NCBI RefSeq assembly: GCF_005845035.1
Contig: NZ_SPFO01000019.1
Coordinates: 1 to 38,328 of the forward strand
Direction: 5' to 3'
DNA length: 38,328 nucleotides
From: Collinsella aerofaciens
GTDB lineage: Bacteria; Actinomycetota; Coriobacteriia; Coriobacteriales; Coriobacteriaceae
In this document: positions 11,453-19,561 of the stretch, piece after piece
Numbering within the stretch: position 1 is the first letter of the stretch
How the letters are laid out: the number at the start of each line of letters is the position of its first letter
Program-made: the position numbers and the translations under genes
The notes under the pieces: generated by a model
Database searches by the model: none
The model's input: only the letters and a program-made list of their open reading frames with translations
What the model was told of the DNA's origin: nothing

Positions 11453-11947
11453 TTATTTTCCTTCCTTCGCGGGCTTGAAGTCGTAGGTGGGCTTCAACTT
11501 GCACTTTTTAACATCAGAGAAATCGAGGGTGACGGACTCGCCGTCCTCGAGCTCGAGGGTCACGTTCGTCTCGGTCGCGGCGGCAATCTTGCCGGTGTAC
11601 TTGCGACGGCCCTCGGTGGCAGTGGAGGTGAGCTCACAATCCTCGCCCACAAAGCGGGCAAAGTCGCGCGGGCGGCGCAGCGGGCGCGCCATGCCCGGGC
11701 TCGACACCTCGAGCGTATAGCTCGAAGAGATGGGGTCGAGCTCCTCAATCACATCGCCGACCCACTTGGTGTTGGCCGTGACGTCGTTGAGCGACAGGCT
11801 CTGACCCTCGGCACCCTCGATACGCACGCGCACGCAGGGGGCCTTGGTGGCGCCCACGAGCTCAACGTCGACAATGTCGACATCGTGCTGGGGGGCGACG
11901 GCCTCGAGCGCGTCGATGATCGCCTGCTCGGTCTTGGTCTTGACCAT
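11453..11947 (-). CDS. rimP: Ribosome maturation factor RimP
   Basis: RimP assists assembly of the 30S subunit. The 164-residue product begins MVKTKTEQAIIDALEAVAP, has VDIVDVELVGATKAPCVRVRI-type N-domain strands, the conserved SSYTLEVSSPGMARPL, and a C-terminal SH3-like domain ending KPTYDFKPAKEGK. A longer reading frame reaches 12160 but runs through the terminator hairpin at 11967-12000. I chose ATG 11947 because GGAGGT lies six bases upstream and family members start here. It is the first gene of the nusA operon. Confidence 0.93.
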   Translation of the reverse strand: MVKTKTEQAIIDALEAVAPQHDVDIVDVELVGATKAPCVRVRIEGAEGQSLSLNDVTANTKWVGDVIEELDPISSSYTLEVSSPGMARPLRRPRDFARFVGEDCELTSTATEGRRKYTGKIAAATETNVTLELEDGESVTLDFSDVKKCKLKPTYDFKPAKEGK

Positions 11948-11966
11948 TGCGGCACCTCCATCCATA

Positions 11967-12000
11967 CAAAAAAGAAGCGGGGCCGAAACCCCACTTCTTT
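11967..12000 (-). terminator. Intrinsic terminator in the rimP-nusA leader (candidate attenuator)
   Basis: On the minus strand a 12-bp stem (12000-11989 with 11982-11971, one U-G wobble) and a 6-base loop are followed by six Ts. It lies between the predicted rimP promoter and the rimP ribosome binding site, so transcripts from that promoter must read through it. That is the arrangement of a NusA-responsive attenuator in Bacillus subtilis. It could also simply back up the leuS terminator. Confidence 0.75.
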
Positions 12001-12025
12001 CAATTACAACTTCATTTGCAAGCAA

Positions 12026-12054
12026 ACTATACCAATAGCTGCGGAAACGTGCAA
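12026..12054 (-). promoter_or_regulatory. Predicted promoter for the rimP-nusA-infB operon
   Basis: On the minus strand TTGCAC (12054-12049) is 17 bp from TATAGT (12031-12026). The -10 matches the consensus at five of six positions, the -35 at three. Transcription would begin near 12019, about 70 bases before the rimP start, and upstream of the hairpin at 11967-12000. Confidence 0.5.
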
Positions 12055-12140
12055 GCACAGTACGAATCTGCAGGTCAGCGTGCGCACAGCTTCTCCACAA
12101 GAATAGGACAATTGGCCGAAGGCAACTAGGCAGATACATG

Positions 12141-12178
12141 CAAAACGAGGGACGACCCAACCGGATCGCCCCTCGTCT
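12141..12178 (-). terminator. leuS intrinsic terminator
   Basis: On the minus strand a 14-bp stem (ACGAGGGGCGATCC with GGGTCGTCCCTCGT, two G-U pairs) with a GGTT tetraloop is followed by TTTTG. It lies about 27 bp after the leuS stop. Confidence 0.85.
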
Positions 12179-12205
12179 TTTATGCGTCAGTTAAGCGCGC
12201 AGTGC

Positions 12206-14782
12206 TTACTTGACCACCAGGTTGACCAGCTTGCCGGGCACGCAGATGGCCTTGACGACCGTCTTGCCCTCGAGCCACTTGGCGACGGCGGCCTCGGCGG
12301 CAGCCTGCATATCCTCATTGGAGGCATCGCGGGCAACGTCGACGCGGCCGCGGACCTTGCCGAGCACCTGGACCACGATCTGCACCGTGTCCTCAACGGA
12401 CTCGGCCAGGTCGAACTCGGGCCAGGCGGCGGTGTAGGCGTTGCCCTCGCAGCCGAGTGCCTCGTGCCACAGCTCGTCGGCCCAGAACGGACAGATGGGG
12501 GCAAGGACGCTCACGATATCCTTAGCCACGCCGTAGCACAGCGCCTTGTCGCGGGCGGTACCCTCGGTGGCGTTGAGGTAGGCGCTCGCCGCGTTGACGA
12601 GCTCCATGACGGCCGAGATGGCGGTGTTGAACTGGCCGCGATCGAAGTCCTCGGTGCACTTGGCGATGGTGCGGTGACGCTCGCGATAGAGCTTCATCGC
12701 GACCTCGTCGAGCGCGGACTTGTCGAAGGCCACGTTGGCGTCGCCGGACTGGACGAGCTGCCAAACGATACGCCAGGCGCGCTTGATGAAGCGGTTAGCG
12801 CCCTCGACAGCCTTGGGATCCCAGTCGAAGTCCTTCTCGGGCGGGGCGATAAACAGGATCGCCAGACGCATGGTGTCGGCGCCGTAGGGCTCGATGACCG
12901 AGCTCGGAGGCACGACATTGCCCTTGGACTTGGACATGGTGTCGCCGTTCTCGTCCTTGACCATGCCCTGGCACAGCAGGTTGGTGAAGGGCTCGTCCAC
13001 ACTCAGCAGGCCCAGGTCGCGCAGCGCCTTGGTAAAGAAGCGGCTGTAGAGCAGGTGCAGAATGGCGTGCTCGATACCGCCGATGTAGTTATCGACGGGC
13101 ATCCAACGGTCGGCGGCCTCGCGGGAGAAGGGCAGCTCGGTATTGTGCGGATCGGTATAGCGCAGGTAATACCAGCTGGAACAGGTGAAGGTGTCCATGG
13201 TATCGGTCTCGCGCTTGGCCGGGCGGCCGCAGACCGGGCAGGTGGTCTCGTAGAACTCCTTGCACTCGGCGAGGGTCTCGCCGGCGCCCAGATCCAGGTT
13301 CTCGGGCAGCGTTACCGGCAGCTGATCCTCGGGCACGGGCACGATGCCGCAGTGCTCGCAGTGGATGGCCGGGATGGGGTTGCCCCAATAGCGCTGACGG
13401 GAAATGAGCCAGTCGCGCAGACGGAACTCGACCTTGCGACGACCGCAGCCCATGGCCTCGAGGTCGGCCACGATCGCAGCCTCGCCCTCGGAGTGCTTAC
13501 CGCCGCGCATGCCGGTGTACTTGCCGGACTGGACGAGCGTGCCCTCGGCAGCGTGGGCGCAATCCCAGTCGACGGTCTCGGCATGGAAGGTATCGATGGT
13601 CTCACCGGTGGCCTCGACGGCAGCGCGATCGTCATCGTCCAGGATGATCGGCACGATCGGCAGGTCGTACTTGCGGGCAAACTCAAAGTCGCGCTGGTCA
13701 CCACAGGGAACGGCCATGACGGCGCCGGTTCCATAGTCGGCAACGACATAATCGGCAACCCACACGGGGACCTTCTCGCCGTTGACGGGGTTTACCACGT
13801 AGCGGCCGGTAAAGGCACCGTGCTTCTCGAGGGTGCCCTGGGCACGCTCGACGGCAGAGATATGCTTGGAGTCCTCGACGATCTTGGTGACGGCCTCCTC
13901 ATACTCCGTGCCCTCGACGAGCTCGTGCAGACGAGCGTACTCGGGAGCCAGGACAAAAAAGGAGACGCCAAAGAGGGTGTCGGCACGCGTGGTAAAGACG
14001 GTGATCTTGCCCTCGTCGCCCTCAATGGGCTCGCCATCCTGGTCGCACAGGGTAAAGTCGACCTCGGCACCCTCGGAGCGACCGATCCAGTTGGCCTGCA
14101 TCTGCTTGACGCGCTCGGGCCAGCCGGGGAGCTTCTCCAGGTCGTCGAGCAGCTCCTGGGAGTACTCGGTGATCTTGAAGTACCACTGCTCAAGGTCGCG
14201 CTTCTCGGGCTCGGTGCCGCAGCGCCAGCACTTGCCCTCGGTGACCTGCTCGTTGGCCAGAACGGTCTTGCAGTTAGGACACCAGTTGACCGGGTTCTTT
14301 TTGCGGTAGACCAGGCCCTTTTCCCACAGCTTCTCAAAGATCCACTGACCCCAGCGGTAGTAGTCGGGGCTGCAGGTCTTGACCATGCGATCCAGATCGT
14401 AGGAGAAGCCCATGCGCTTCATCGTGGCGAGCGCCTGGTCCATATTCTTATACGTCCAGGCGGCAGCCTGCGTATTGTGCTTGATGGCGGCGTTCTCGGC
14501 AGGCAGGCCAAAGGCGTCAAAGCCGATGGGATGCAGCACGTCAAAGCCGCGCATGCGGGCCTGACGGGCCATGGCATCGCCGATGGTATAGTTGCGCGCG
14601 TGGCCCATGTGCAGGTCGCCCGACGGATACGGGAACATCTCGAGCACATACTTTTTAGGCTTGCTGTCGTCGGTGTCGACGGCAAAGAGGTTGGAATCCT
14701 CCCAGGCCTTCATCCACTTGGACTCAATGGCCTGCGCGTCGTAGGCAGGGATCTCGTCCTTATGATCTGTGCAATCGCACAT
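12206..14782 (-). CDS. leuS: Leucyl-tRNA synthetase
   Basis: LeuS charges tRNA-Leu with leucine and edits mischarged residues. The class I signature HMGH is at residues 58-61, and the KMSKS-type TMSKSKGN has its Met at 616. A zinc-binding-like pair WCPNCK and CWRCG lies near 150-175. The large CP1 editing domain follows, with [11 protein letters not shown] and [12 protein letters not shown]. The 858-residue product is a normal bacterial LeuS. I chose the ATG at 14782 ([16 protein letters not shown]) because AAAGGAG lies just upstream. The open frame to 14908 would have to translate the long leader palindrome and looks non-coding. The N-terminal CDC is not widely conserved. Confidence 0.96.
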   Translation of the reverse strand: MCDCTDHKDEIPAYDAQAIESKWMKAWEDSNLFAVDTDDSKPKKYVLEMFPYPSGDLHMGHARNYTIGDAMARQARMRGFDVLHPIGFDAFGLPAENAAIKHNTQAAAWTYKNMDQALATMKRMGFSYDLDRMVKTCSPDYYRWGQWIFEKLWEKGLVYRKKNPVNWCPNCKTVLANEQVTEGKCWRCGTEPEKRDLEQWYFKITEYSQELLDDLEKLPGWPERVKQMQANWIGRSEGAEVDFTLCDQDGEPIEGDEGKITVFTTRADTLFGVSFFVLAPEYARLHELVEGTEYEEAVTKIVEDSKHISAVERAQGTLEKHGAFTGRYVVNPVNGEKVPVWVADYVVADYGTGAVMAVPCGDQRDFEFARKYDLPIVPIILDDDDRAAVEATGETIDTFHAETVDWDCAHAAEGTLVQSGKYTGMRGGKHSEGEAAIVADLEAMGCGRRKVEFRLRDWLISRQRYWGNPIPAIHCEHCGIVPVPEDQLPVTLPENLDLGAGETLAECKEFYETTCPVCGRPAKRETDTMDTFTCSSWYYLRYTDPHNTELPFSREAADRWMPVDNYIGGIEHAILHLLYSRFFTKALRDLGLLSVDEPFTNLLCQGMVKDENGDTMSKSKGNVVPPSSVIEPYGADTMRLAILFIAPPEKDFDWDPKAVEGANRFIKRAWRIVWQLVQSGDANVAFDKSALDEVAMKLYRERHRTIAKCTEDFDRGQFNTAISAVMELVNAASAYLNATEGTARDKALCYGVAKDIVSVLAPICPFWADELWHEALGCEGNAYTAAWPEFDLAESVEDTVQIVVQVLGKVRGRVDVARDASNEDMQAAAEAAVAKWLEGKTVVKAICVPGKLVNLVVK

Positions 14783-14808
14783 ATCAGCTCCTTTGTTATC
14801 TCGGTTGG

Positions 14809-14926
14809 GGCGGGGCGTTCTTACCTTTACTCGCTGCTGCGGACAGTCCTGCTCGCACGAAGAGCACATTAAGTGCTCTTCGGCTCGTGCGGAACTTGCA
14901 GCGAGCAAAGGTAAGAACGCCCCGCC
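14809..14926 (-). ncRNA. Very large hairpin in the leuS 5' leader
   Basis: Outer arms 14809-14837 and 14898-14926 are reverse complements at 28 of 29 positions. Between them is a second stem-loop, 14858-14867 with 14873-14882 (10 bp, loop ATTAA). The whole unit fits in the leader between the predicted leuS start site (about 14938) and the ribosome binding site (about 14790). There is no U-tract and I see no T-box signature. The function is unknown: it could be a regulatory leader RNA or an inserted repeat element. Confidence 0.6.
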
Positions 14927-14944
14927 ACATCGTTAACTCGCATG

Positions 14945-14953
14945 ATGATAGCA
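14945..14953 (-). promoter_or_regulatory. Predicted extended -10 promoter of leuS
   Basis: On the minus strand TGCTATCAT is an extended -10 (TGn plus a TATAAT-like hexamer with five of six matches). No good -35 is seen at the right distance. Transcription would start near 14938, giving a leader of about 155 bases. Confidence 0.45.
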
Positions 14954-14995
14954 AATCACAAAAACCAAGGTGCCTGTGACTTTAAACATAACAAG

Positions 14996-16345
14996 CTATC
15001 GAATACTCCAAGTTAGCTGGTTTGAATTTTTATATCTCGAATACGGGAACCCTTTGAACATCTCTTTATTGTTGTCCTTGGACTTAGAGATGTCTTTTAG
15101 AATTGCCCTGCCTATAGCCTCTCCCAAAGCAATGGGAACAGCGTTGCCGATTTGCCTATAAATATCGCTAATATCACCTCGGAAAATCCAATCTTCAGGA
15201 AAGCCCTGAATGGCACGATATTCCTCAATTGAAAGAGGGCGATCTTCTGTGGGATGGCACAAATCAGTAGCAGGCATTGTCGGGCTTGTGACCAAAGTTG
15301 GAGAAGGACGATCGTTCCATATTCTTCTATAGAAGCCCGTTTTACCACCTCCAAGCCGATACGCCTTTCCCATAGCCTCTTCCTGAATGTCCTCGGGTAA
15401 ATTCTTCCAATACTCACCTTCTTTAAGTAAATGAAAATACTTAAGCCTTTTTTCCGGAAACTGAACGTAATGTTGTTCGCCTTTTAATCCCCCGACGGCA
15501 TCTGAAAAAGTTTTCCAAGTATCAAGTTGCCACTTGGGGTCATTGGAATTGGTAGGAGTCAACCAATCGCAGATTGAGCCGTCTCGTTTAGCAATCAAGA
15601 CAACTCTCTCCCTAATTTGAGGCGCACCAAAGTTCGCAGCATTATACAAATTGAAGCTCACACCGTAGCCCATTGATTCAAGTTTATTGAGAACCGTTTT
15701 CATAGCGCCACCGTGTACGGGCTCTCCGCCAGCTTCCAAAGGATATGCCGTAGACAAGAGCCCCCTGACATTTTCAATTACCAAATACTTAGGTCGAAGA
15801 TGGTCAGCAAGATCGAGATACTTTAGAAATACGTTGCCCCTAACGTCATCGAAGGCGCGACGCGCTCCAGCCGTAGAAAATGCCTGACAAGGAGGCCCGC
15901 CAAACATAACATCTATACCCCTTTTCGGGCTAATGCCCGAATAATCAAATACCCGATCGGGAGTAACCTTATTAATATCTCCTAGCAAACCAACATTAGG
16001 CCGATTTGACGCAATAGTCATTCGGCACTTCGTGTCATTTTCACAGAAAAGACTGGACGAAATACCGGTCCTCTCCATTCCATAATCCAAGCCAAGCGCC
16101 CCAGAAAAAAAAGAAACCGCAGTTAATGTCGAATCAACTACTTCAGTAGCGCGATGGTCTGCGGGAGCGAAGCATAGATTTTTTTTCCTCATAAAGCTGA
16201 TAACATCGTTCTCTCTATAGACTCTACGCTTACCAACAAGCGCATAATTGAGCTCTCCGTTACGAGATAGTCTTGTAACAGTCTGAGATGTCACCCCGAG
16301 ACGGCTCGCAACTTCCGCGGAAGACAGTATCGCCTCATTTTCCAA
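14996..16345 (-). CDS. DNA (cytosine-5-)-methyltransferase with N-terminal helix-turn-helix
   Basis: This type II modification enzyme methylates cytosine at C5 to protect its site from the divergent endonuclease. Residues about 5-55 form an excisionase-type helix-turn-helix (SSAEVASRLGVTSQTVTRLS, then KRRVYRENDVISFM). The C5-methyltransferase domain follows: motif I SFFSGALGLDYGME, motif IV GGPPCQAFSTAG with catalytic C153, motif VI ENVRG, motif VIII QIRERVVLIA, then a target-recognition region. Motif IX is RPSPTLVTSPT and motif X is QIGNAVPIALGEAIG. It starts at TTG 16345 with GGAG upstream. Its AT-rich, A/T-third-position codons differ from its neighbours and point to horizontal transfer. 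The HTH may let it repress one or both divergent promoters. Given the partner, the likely target is GGWCC (inference). Confidence 0.92.
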   Translation of the reverse strand: MENEAILSSAEVASRLGVTSQTVTRLSRNGELNYALVGKRRVYRENDVISFMRKKNLCFAPADHRATEVVDSTLTAVSFFSGALGLDYGMERTGISSSLFCENDTKCRMTIASNRPNVGLLGDINKVTPDRVFDYSGISPKRGIDVMFGGPPCQAFSTAGARRAFDDVRGNVFLKYLDLADHLRPKYLVIENVRGLLSTAYPLEAGGEPVHGGAMKTVLNKLESMGYGVSFNLYNAANFGAPQIRERVVLIAKRDGSICDWLTPTNSNDPKWQLDTWKTFSDAVGGLKGEQHYVQFPEKRLKYFHLLKEGEYWKNLPEDIQEEAMGKAYRLGGGKTGFYRRIWNDRPSPTLVTSPTMPATDLCHPTEDRPLSIEEYRAIQGFPEDWIFRGDISDIYRQIGNAVPIALGEAIGRAILKDISKSKDNNKEMFKGFPYSRYKNSNQLTWSIR

Positions 16346-16391
16346 AATGGACTCCAGTAATTAAGTAATTGAACATTTTTTAGTCCATTTT
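16344..16391. promoter_or_regulatory. Inverted 10-bp repeat in the divergent R-M promoter region
   Basis: AAAATGGACT (16344-16353) and its exact reverse complement AGTCCATTTT (16382-16391) flank a 28-bp AT-rich spacer. The left arm overlaps the methyltransferase TTG start. Such spaced half-sites would suit a dimer or a pair of DNA-binding domains, and the methyltransferase's own HTH is the obvious candidate ligand. Confidence 0.5.
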
Positions 16392-16456
16392 AATTCAAAT
16401 ATACGCTTGTGTATAGGTTTTATCTAGTTGAAAATCAACACAAAGGAGGCACGACC

Positions 16457-17320
16457 ATGACTAAAAACGCAAAACGTGAAGATGTCAAAAAGAAATTATC
16501 GGAATCACTGAATTACTGCAACTCGCATCACATTCCGGCGCAAGAACTCTTTGAATCCATCGCGGACCGAACAATTAACAACGAAACCTGTCGCTATGAC
16601 GCCGAGGAAAGAAAAAGGGAAATGAAGTCACTATTTCCCATTCTTCTCCAAGCCGAAACCTCAGCAATGATTCCCTCGATTCCAATGAAGCCAGATATAC
16701 TCGAATTAGACTCGAAAGCATTTTTGGAACTTTGGCTAAACAAATGGATTTCAAAATTTCTTTCGGAATGGCAGTCGCTTCCAAGTGATTATGTCGCGAA
16801 TCCCAAAAAGACGGTTACCGATGAAGCACTGATACATATGGTAATGGACGCAAAACACGCAGGATCAAAAGAGCGCGCTTACGAGTGGGCGGCGCACCAC
16901 AATTTATTCATGAGTGCTGAAAATATAGGTGGCAACCTATTGGAGGAGTACATATATTCAAAAATTAAGCCATATGGATGGATTTGGTGCAGAGGGAAGA
17001 TTCTCACGGCAATCGACTTTTGCAACGATGAATGCACTGCCATGTTTCAGGTAAAAAATAAAACGAATACTGAAAATAGTTCAGGAAAGGGATTCAGGGA
17101 ATCCTGCGGCGCAAAAGCGTGGAATCGAATGAAGGCGGAGCGTCGTAACGGAAAAATTGAAACGTATTGGCCAAAGTTGATTGAAATTGTTCGAGAGGGC
17201 AGTACGGTAGATAAACCTGTTCCGAATGATCTCGTCACCGAAGCAGACTATTTGGATTTTGTTTCAAACACGGTCAGAAACAATCCTTATCTGATTAGCG
17301 AAAGAGAAGGAGACCTATAA
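16457..17320 (+). CDS. SinI-like type II restriction endonuclease
   Basis: The 287-residue protein most resembles the SinI endonuclease family, which cuts GGWCC. Supporting segments are GGNLLEEYIYSKIKPYGWIWC, the likely catalytic acidic region AIDFCNDECTAMFQVKNKTN (a PD-(D/E)xK-like D...QVK), and ENSSGKGFRESCGAKAWNRM. Family identity is from memory of the motif pattern, not a search. The genetic context strongly supports an endonuclease: it is divergent from a C5-methyltransferase, in the same AT-rich segment. ATG 16457 is preceded by a perfect AAAGGAGG seven bases upstream. The N-terminal 100 residues are rich in charged helices and longer than in the smallest family members. Confidence 0.72.
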   Translation: MTKNAKREDVKKKLSESLNYCNSHHIPAQELFESIADRTINNETCRYDAEERKREMKSLFPILLQAETSAMIPSIPMKPDILELDSKAFLELWLNKWISKFLSEWQSLPSDYVANPKKTVTDEALIHMVMDAKHAGSKERAYEWAAHHNLFMSAENIGGNLLEEYIYSKIKPYGWIWCRGKILTAIDFCNDECTAMFQVKNKTNTENSSGKGFRESCGAKAWNRMKAERRNGKIETYWPKLIEIVREGSTVDKPVPNDLVTEADYLDFVSNTVRNNPYLISEREGDL

Positions 17321-17321
17321 C

Positions 17322-17368
17322 AAAATGGGGTCGCAATCCAGCAGACACGCGACCCCATTTTCATCATT
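17322..17368. terminator. Bidirectional terminator between the endonuclease gene and guaB
   Basis: A perfect 13-bp stem (17322-17334 with 17349-17361) encloses a 14-base loop. On the plus strand it ends in TTTT followed by another T-run; on the minus strand it is followed by TTTTG. It separates two convergent genes and marks the right-hand edge of the R-M island. Confidence 0.85.
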
Positions 17369-17378
17369 TTTTTAGTAA

Positions 17379-18890
17379 CTAGCGATAACTTACGGACTGC
17401 TGCGAATCCTTGACGACTACGTCGTGGGCTCCGCCTTCGACGATCGAGGTTGAGCTCACCAGGGTCAGGCGCGCCTTTTCCTGGAGCTCGGGGATCGAGA
17501 GGGCGCCGCAGTTGCACATCGTTGACTTGACCTTGTAGAGCGTGCCGCCCACGCCGTCCTTGAGGGAACCGGCGTAGGGAACGTAGGAGTCGACGCCCTC
17601 GACGAAGCTAAGCTTCGCGGCGCCGCCCAGGTCGTAGCGCTGCCAGTTGCGAGCACGCGCAGAACCCTCGCCCCAGTACTCCTTCATGTACTGACCGTTC
17701 ACGTTGACGCGCTCGGTCGGGCTCTCGTCAAAGCGGGCGAAGTAACGACCCAGCATCATAAAGTCTGCACCCATGGCCAGGGCGAGCGTCATGTGGTAGT
17801 CGTAGACGATACCGCCGTCGGAGCACACGGGCACGTAGACGCCGGTCTCCTCGTAGTACTCGTCGCGAGCGCGGCAGACATCGATCAGCGCGGTGGCCTG
17901 GCCACGGCCGATGCCCTTGGTCTCGCGGGTGATGCAGATGGAACCGCCGCCGATACCGACCTTGATGAAGTCGGCACCGCAGTCGGCAAGGAAGCGGAAG
18001 CCCTCGGCGTCGACGACGTTGCCGGCACCGACCTTGACGTCCTCGCCGTAGTTGGCGCGGATCCACTCGATGGTGCGCTTCTGCCACTCGCTGAAGCCCT
18101 CGGAAGAGTCGATGCACAGGACATCGGCACCGGCCTCGATGAGCAGCGGCACGCGCTCGGCATAGTCGCGGGTGTTGATACCGGCACCAACCATGTAGCG
18201 CTTGTCGTTATCGAGCAGCTCGTTGGGGTTGGTCTTGTGGCTGTCGTAGTCCTTGCGGAAGACAATGCCCATGAGGTGATCGTTGTCGTCAACGATGGGC
18301 AGGGCGTTGAGCTTGTTGTCCCAGATGACGTCGTTGGCAACCTTGAGGCTGATGTTCTTGTCACCCACGATGAGCTGCTCACGCGGGGTCATGAACTCGG
18401 AGACCTTCGTCTGGTGGTCATCGCGACTGGGGCGATAGTCACGGCTGGTGACGATGCCCAGGAGCTTACCCTTGGGAGTGCCGTCGTCGGTGACCGGCAT
18501 GGTGGAGTGACCGGTCTTCTCCTTGAGCTCGATGACCTGCTCCATGGTCATGTCGGGGGTCAGCGTGGAATCGGACTGAACGAAGCCGGCCTTGTGATCC
18601 TTGACGGCCTTGACCATAGCGGCCTCGGACTCGGCACTCTGAGAACCGTAAATGAAGGACAGGCCACCCTCGGTAGCGAGCGCGACACCCATATCGACGC
18701 CCGAGACGGACTGCATGATGGCGGAAACCATGGGGATGTTCAGGGTGATTGCCGGCTTCTCACCGCGCTTAAAGCGGGTTAGCGGCGTCTTAAGAGAGAC
18801 GTTGTTGGGGATGCACTGCGAGGACGAGTAACCAGGGACCAGCAGATACTCCGAAAACGTGTGGGACTCACCGGGAAAGAACGTAGCCAT
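17379..18890 (-). CDS. guaB: IMP dehydrogenase
   Basis: GuaB oxidises IMP to XMP with NAD+, the first committed step of guanine nucleotide synthesis. The (beta/alpha)8 barrel is split by a pair of CBS domains (about 95-220, including [24 protein letters not shown] and [17 protein letters not shown]). The catalytic loop [17 protein letters not shown] holds C319. This differs from the common GPGSICTTR form and fits a Gram-positive subfamily of about 500 residues. The flap region has [19 protein letters not shown] and the C-terminus [19 protein letters not shown] precedes the ATG. It is convergent with the endonuclease gene and divergent from the ModE-like gene. Confidence 0.95.
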   Translation of the reverse strand: MATFFPGESHTFSEYLLVPGYSSSQCIPNNVSLKTPLTRFKRGEKPAITLNIPMVSAIMQSVSGVDMGVALATEGGLSFIYGSQSAESEAAMVKAVKDHKAGFVQSDSTLTPDMTMEQVIELKEKTGHSTMPVTDDGTPKGKLLGIVTSRDYRPSRDDHQTKVSEFMTPREQLIVGDKNISLKVANDVIWDNKLNALPIVDDNDHLMGIVFRKDYDSHKTNPNELLDNDKRYMVGAGINTRDYAERVPLLIEAGADVLCIDSSEGFSEWQKRTIEWIRANYGEDVKVGAGNVVDAEGFRFLADCGADFIKVGIGGGSICITRETKGIGRGQATALIDVCRARDEYYEETGVYVPVCSDGGIVYDYHMTLALAMGADFMMLGRYFARFDESPTERVNVNGQYMKEYWGEGSARARNWQRYDLGGAAKLSFVEGVDSYVPYAGSLKDGVGGTLYKVKSTMCNCGALSIPELQEKARLTLVSSTSIVEGGAHDVVVKDSQQSVSYR

Positions 18891-18948
18891 GTTTCTCCTT
18901 TTTCCATGCGACCGGTCGGCTGCAGGCCTCGTAGGACCCAGCCCAACC

Positions 18949-18978
18949 TTGGGCGCCCAATACTGGGGAAGTATCTTA
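18949..18978 (-). promoter_or_regulatory. guaB leader palindrome and possible -10
   Basis: TTGGGCGCCCAA at 18949-18960 is a perfect 12-bp palindrome upstream of guaB. A TAAGAT hexamer (18978-18973, minus strand) could be the guaB -10, with the palindrome then just downstream of the start site, where a repressor could bind. No convincing -35 is visible. Confidence 0.25.
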
Positions 18979-18990
18979 ACGCACTTTGAC

Positions 18991-18999
18991 TGCTACAAT
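18991..18999 (+). promoter_or_regulatory. Predicted extended -10 promoter of the ModE-like gene
   Basis: TGCTACAAT matches the extended -10 pattern TGnTAnAAT. It lies about 76 bp before the GTG start and overlaps the divergent guaB promoter region. No good -35 is visible. Confidence 0.4.
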
Positions 19000-19074
19000 G
19001 CATGATTTAAGAAGAGCACACGAGGGTTTGACGCAGGCTTTGCGTTTGCCCAGCAAACACTTTAGCGGGAAGAC

Positions 19075-19428
19075 GTGGAGCACATGGAGTACAAGACGAC
19101 GGCAAAGTTGGTCATTCAAGCGTGCGACAAAGATCTGCCGGGCGTGTTCGGCCACGGCTGCGTCTTACTGCTGCAGGGCATCGCCCGCGAGCACTCGCTC
19201 AACCGCGCCGCCAAGAGCATGGGCATGGCGTACTCCAAGGCCTGGCGCATTGTGAACGAGGCCGAAGGACAGCTGGGCTGCAAGCTCATCGAGCGCGACG
19301 GAGCCCGCGGATCCACCCTCACCCCCGCCGGCGAGCGAGCCATAGCGGCCTACGAGGAGCTGCAGACCGACATCAACCAAGTAATTGCCGCAAAGGCCAA
19401 CGACCTCATCGCCAGCATAAAAGAATAG
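19075..19428 (+). CDS. ModE/LysR-type winged helix-turn-helix regulator (stand-alone DNA-binding domain)
   Basis: The 117-residue protein consists of a LysR-like winged helix: LNRAAKSMGMAYSKAWRIVN is the recognition helix region, followed by LGCKLIERDGARGSTLTPAGE. This is the pattern of the N-terminal domain of ModE-type regulators. There is no molybdate-binding MOP domain or LysR effector domain, so it probably binds DNA without sensing a ligand itself, or binds one through its N-terminal strands. The frame starts at GTG 19075; an ATG at 19084 has GGAG too close (3 bases), so the choice is uncertain. Its target is unknown. No molybdenum gene is nearby. Confidence 0.8.
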   Translation: MEHMEYKTTAKLVIQACDKDLPGVFGHGCVLLLQGIAREHSLNRAAKSMGMAYSKAWRIVNEAEGQLGCKLIERDGARGSTLTPAGERAIAAYEELQTDINQVIAAKANDLIASIKE

Positions 19429-19469
19429 CCAATTTAGGACGGGGCCTTATAGCCACACAACCCCTTCTT

Positions 19470-19542
19470 ATAAGTTGCGGTGAAATAGGGACTGTTTATG
19501 CGGTTAAAGCCGTAAATCAATCCATATTTCACCGCAACTTAT
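19470..19542. repeat. Long imperfect hairpin between convergent genes
   Basis: The 18-base arms 19470-19487 and 19525-19542 are perfect reverse complements. The inner 15-16 bases on each side are also partly complementary around a TTAAAG core, so the whole 73-bp unit can fold into one hairpin. It has no U-tract. It lies between the ModE-like gene and the PLP-fold gene and could serve both as a terminator-like structure, or be a mobile intergenic element. Confidence 0.65.
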
Positions 19543-19561
19543 GGAGTCGAGGATGATTTAG

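Noticed and set aside
12182..14872. 896-codon plus-strand frame opposite leuS
   Set aside because: Same reason: antisense shadow of a clear leuS with HMGH and KMSKS motifs.
14783..14908. N-terminal extension of leuS
   Set aside because: It would translate the leader palindrome, has no ribosome binding site, and a strong AAAGGAG stands before the ATG at 14782.
14780..14940. T-box riboswitch for leuS
   Set aside because: I found no T-box sequence or antiterminator and no terminator with U-tract in the leader.
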